A stretch of DNA of 6,902 nucleotides, from positions 1 to 6,902 of the forward strand of contig JAURHL010000109.1 of assembly GCA_030833305.1 (NCBI GenBank). Direction: 5' to 3'. Positions 5,418-6,902 of the stretch are shown here, piece after piece. Position 1 is the stretch's first letter, and every line of letters starts with the position of its first letter. Under the pieces are notes generated by a model. The model did not search any database. It worked only from the letters and a program-made list of their open reading frames with translations, and was not told where the DNA came from. The stretch is from Acidimicrobiales bacterium (GTDB lineage: Bacteria > Actinomycetota > Acidimicrobiia > Acidimicrobiales > Ilumatobacteraceae). Both the position numbers and the translations under genes were made by a program.

Positions 5418-6290
5418 ATGGCCGTGGAACCCCGAGATGTCGTTGCCCGCGTGCGTGACGCGGTGGCCGACGCCGTCAAGTCCAAGGTGGTGGGCCCGAA
5501 CGCGGACGAACGGGCGGCCCAGTTGTTCGAGGCCCCCGGTAATCGCTGGTTCGCCGAGGATCGACCCATCCGCATCATTCACGGCGACACCTGCATGTTC
5601 GTCGGTGGTCTGCGCGCGTTGTTGTTCCAGTCCCTCCACCCCTTGGCGATGGCCGGTGTGGCCCAACACAGCGACTACAAGGCCGATCCGTGGGGCCGTC
5701 TGCAACGCACCGCCGACTTCCTGGCCGCCACCACCTTCGGCCCGGCCGAGCAAGCCCAGAGAACCATCGACATGATCAAGAGGGTTCACACCCGCGTGGT
5801 GGGCACGGCATCCGATGGTCGCGCGTACAGCGCCAACGACCCGCACTTGTTGAAGTGGGTGCACATCGCCGAGGTGGACTCGTTCATCGCGGCCCACCGC
5901 GCGTTCGGGGCCACGACCCTGACCGACTCCGACTACGACGGCTACGTGGCCGACATGGCGGTCATCGCCACCGCGTTGGGAGTTGTGGACGCACCGCGAT
6001 CGCTCGACGAGTTGCGGGTCGCCTTGGGCGAGTATCGATCCGAGCTGCGTTCGTCCGCCGAGGCCCGTGACGCCGCGCGCTATCTGCTGTTGACACCACC
6101 GTTGCCCATCCTGGTTCGACCGGCGTACGGCTTGCTGGCCGCGGCCGCGGTCAGCCTGATGCCCGCGTGGACCCGTATTCCGTTGCGTTTGCCGTGGTTC
6201 CCCGTCAGCGAACGCGCGTTGGTGCGACCGGCGGGCACCACGTTGGTGAAGACCTTGCGCTGGGCCCTGGCGCCTACCGCGCCGCGCTGA
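5418..6290 (+). CDS. Oxygenase MpaB family protein (DUF2236, latex-clearing-protein-like heme protein)
   Basis: This 290-residue protein has the pattern of the DUF2236/MpaB family: IHGDTCMFVGGLRALLFQSLHP (54-75), WGRLQRTADFLAATTFG (92-108), KRVHTRVVG (121-129) and DPHLLKWVHIAEVDSF (141-156). In the related rubber oxygenase Lcp, an Arg-x-x-Lys-Thr motif and a following His serve the heme site. Here R94-x-x-R97-T98 and H149 are the likely counterparts. The family includes fungal MpaB, which cleaves a farnesyl side chain, so oxidative cleavage of a lipid or isoprenoid is possible, but the substrate is unknown. No signal peptide is visible; hydrophobic stretches near 223-250 could touch the membrane. 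ATG 5418 gives a natural N-terminus (MAVEPRDVV); the open frame reaching back to 4662 is antisense to the AI-2E gene, and GTG 5403 is an alternative start. It is divergent from the operon and overlaps the convergent neighbour by 17 bases. Confidence 0.82.
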   Translation: MAVEPRDVVARVRDAVADAVKSKVVGPNADERAAQLFEAPGNRWFAEDRPIRIIHGDTCMFVGGLRALLFQSLHPLAMAGVAQHSDYKADPWGRLQRTADFLAATTFGPAEQAQRTIDMIKRVHTRVVGTASDGRAYSANDPHLLKWVHIAEVDSFIAAHRAFGATTLTDSDYDGYVADMAVIATALGVVDAPRSLDELRVALGEYRSELRSSAEARDAARYLLLTPPLPILVRPAYGLLAAAAVSLMPAWTRIPLRLPWFPVSERALVRPAGTTLVKTLRWALAPTAPR

Positions 6291-6902
6291 TCAACGCGTC
6301 GTACAGATTCTGTTGGTGCGAGTCGGTGGCCGCGGTGTCCTCCGGATGCCACTGCACGCCGATGAGCCATTGATCACGACCGGTGTGTTCGAGACCCTCC
6401 ACCAGACCGTCGGCGGACCGCGCCACCACTTTCAAACCCTTGCCGACCATGTCGATTCCTTGGTGATGGAATGATGCAACGTTCACCTTCGTCGCTCCCA
6501 CGGCCTTCGACAACTTCGTGCGTGGGGTGATGTCGACATCGTGCAACACGTAATCCTGACCGGCCGGAAACTTGCCCGGCGCGTGTCGAACGACACCGGG
6601 GATGTCGCCGATGTGTTGGATGAGCGTTCCACCAAGAGCCACGTTCACCAACTGGATGCCGCGACACACCGCCAACGTGGGCAACTTCATCTCGATCGCG
6701 GCGTGGACCAACGCCATCTCGAAATGATCCTGCTCGGCGTTCACTCCGTACACGTGAGGTTGACGTTGCTGGCCGTACAGATGCGGGTCGACGTCGGCCC
6801 CGCCCATCAACACCAACGCCCGGAATCCCTTCAGCAATTGCAGCGCCTCGTCGTGGCGCAACTCGCGCGGGCTGAGCGTCAGTGGTTCACCACCGGCTCG
6901 CA
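6274..6902 (-). CDS. Gamma-glutamyl-gamma-aminobutyrate hydrolase family protein (peptidase C26, PuuD-like), 5' end outside window
   Basis: About 209 residues are visible, and the frame is still open at the right edge. A TTG at 6859-6861 is not the real start, because the upstream codons continue the family pattern (RAGGEPLTLSPREL). Motifs, numbered from that TTG codon, are: LMGGADVDPHLYG (18-30), the nucleophile elbow LAVCRGIQLVN (63-73; Cys66), ASFHHQGID (129-137) and GVQWHPED (168-175; His172, Glu174). The Cys-His-Glu triad of class I glutamine amidotransferase-like hydrolases is therefore complete. PuuD cleaves gamma-glutamyl-GABA to glutamate and GABA in putrescine breakdown. Actinobacterial relatives may act on other gamma-glutamyl amides, and no putrescine genes are visible here. 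By comparison with PuuD (about 254 residues), some 40 residues lie beyond the window. The TAG stop lies inside the end of the convergent oxygenase gene. Confidence 0.87.
   Translation of the reverse strand, partial: RAGGEPLTLSPRELRHDEALQLLKGFRALVLMGGADVDPHLYGQQRQPHVYGVNAEQDHFEMALVHAAIEMKLPTLAVCRGIQLVNVALGGTLIQHIGDIPGVVRHAPGKFPAGQDYVLHDVDITPRTKLSKAVGATKVNVASFHHQGIDMVGKGLKVVARSADGLVEGLEHTGRDQWLIGVQWHPEDTAATDSHQQNLYDALISAAR

Noticed and set aside
5361..5897. N-terminal extension of the AI-2E frame back to 5897
   Set aside because: The added residues show no family similarity and are the antisense of the DUF2236 gene. ATG 5360 gives a normal protein length and start context.
1..6902. CRISPR arrays, tRNA or rRNA genes, insertion sequences, toxin-antitoxin or phage-defence gene sets
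   Set aside because: No repeat-spacer periodicity, tRNA-like cloverleaf, transposase motif or terminal inverted repeats were seen. The HNH lipoprotein is a secreted type and has no defence partners nearby.

Overview
The window is high in G+C (low-to-mid 60s percent by eye, not counted) and densely coded on both strands. It has NNG/NNC-rich codons, some GTG starts and actinobacterial-style promoters. I infer an actinobacterium, possibly of the Acidimicrobiia/Ilumatobacter type. That placement rests on protein style and gene mix, not on any marker gene.

Layout, left to right. (1) Positions 1-262 hold the tail of a reading frame that looks like the N-terminal domain of a family 15 glycoside hydrolase. 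The resemblance stops just before the catalytic domain should begin, so it is probably a broken gene. (2) A + strand gene (280-1152) encodes a secreted lipoprotein: signal peptide, long Ser/Thr/Pro linker, and an HNH (DUF1524-type) nuclease domain. (3) A 62-base convergent gap holds overlapping hairpins, one of them a good intrinsic terminator for the minus strand. (4) Four minus-strand genes with gaps of 5, 12 and 31 bases form an apparent operon. In transcription order they encode an AI-2E/PerM-family membrane protein (5360-4191), a type II L-asparaginase (4185-3196), a metallo-beta-lactamase-fold hydrolase with a winged-helix tail (3183-2152), and a subfamily-I-like haloalkane dehalogenase (2120-1215). 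(5) A 57-base divergent promoter region with a small palindrome (5361-5417) separates the operon from a + strand DUF2236/MpaB-like oxygenase (5418-6290). (6) That gene ends inside the 3' end of a convergent minus-strand gene for a class I amidotransferase-like gamma-glutamyl-GABA hydrolase (peptidase C26). This last gene runs off the right edge.

The operon combines a permease-like membrane protein with three hydrolases: an amidase, a metal-dependent hydrolase and a dehalogenase. All visible catalytic residues are intact. The genes do not form a pathway I can name. The shared transcript is well supported by spacing and by the terminator after the last gene, but a shared function is only a guess. 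Two first genes (the lipoprotein and the AI-2E protein) lack a ribosome binding site and have a TANNNT -10 hexamer exactly six bases before ATG, which suggests leaderless transcripts. I saw no tRNA, rRNA, CRISPR array or insertion sequence, and no gene-free stretch over 300 bases. I found no convincing undescribed multi-gene system. The more notable points are the truncated GH15 gene, the mutually exclusive terminator hairpins, the compact divergent promoter and the dehalogenase at the end of a hydrolase operon.
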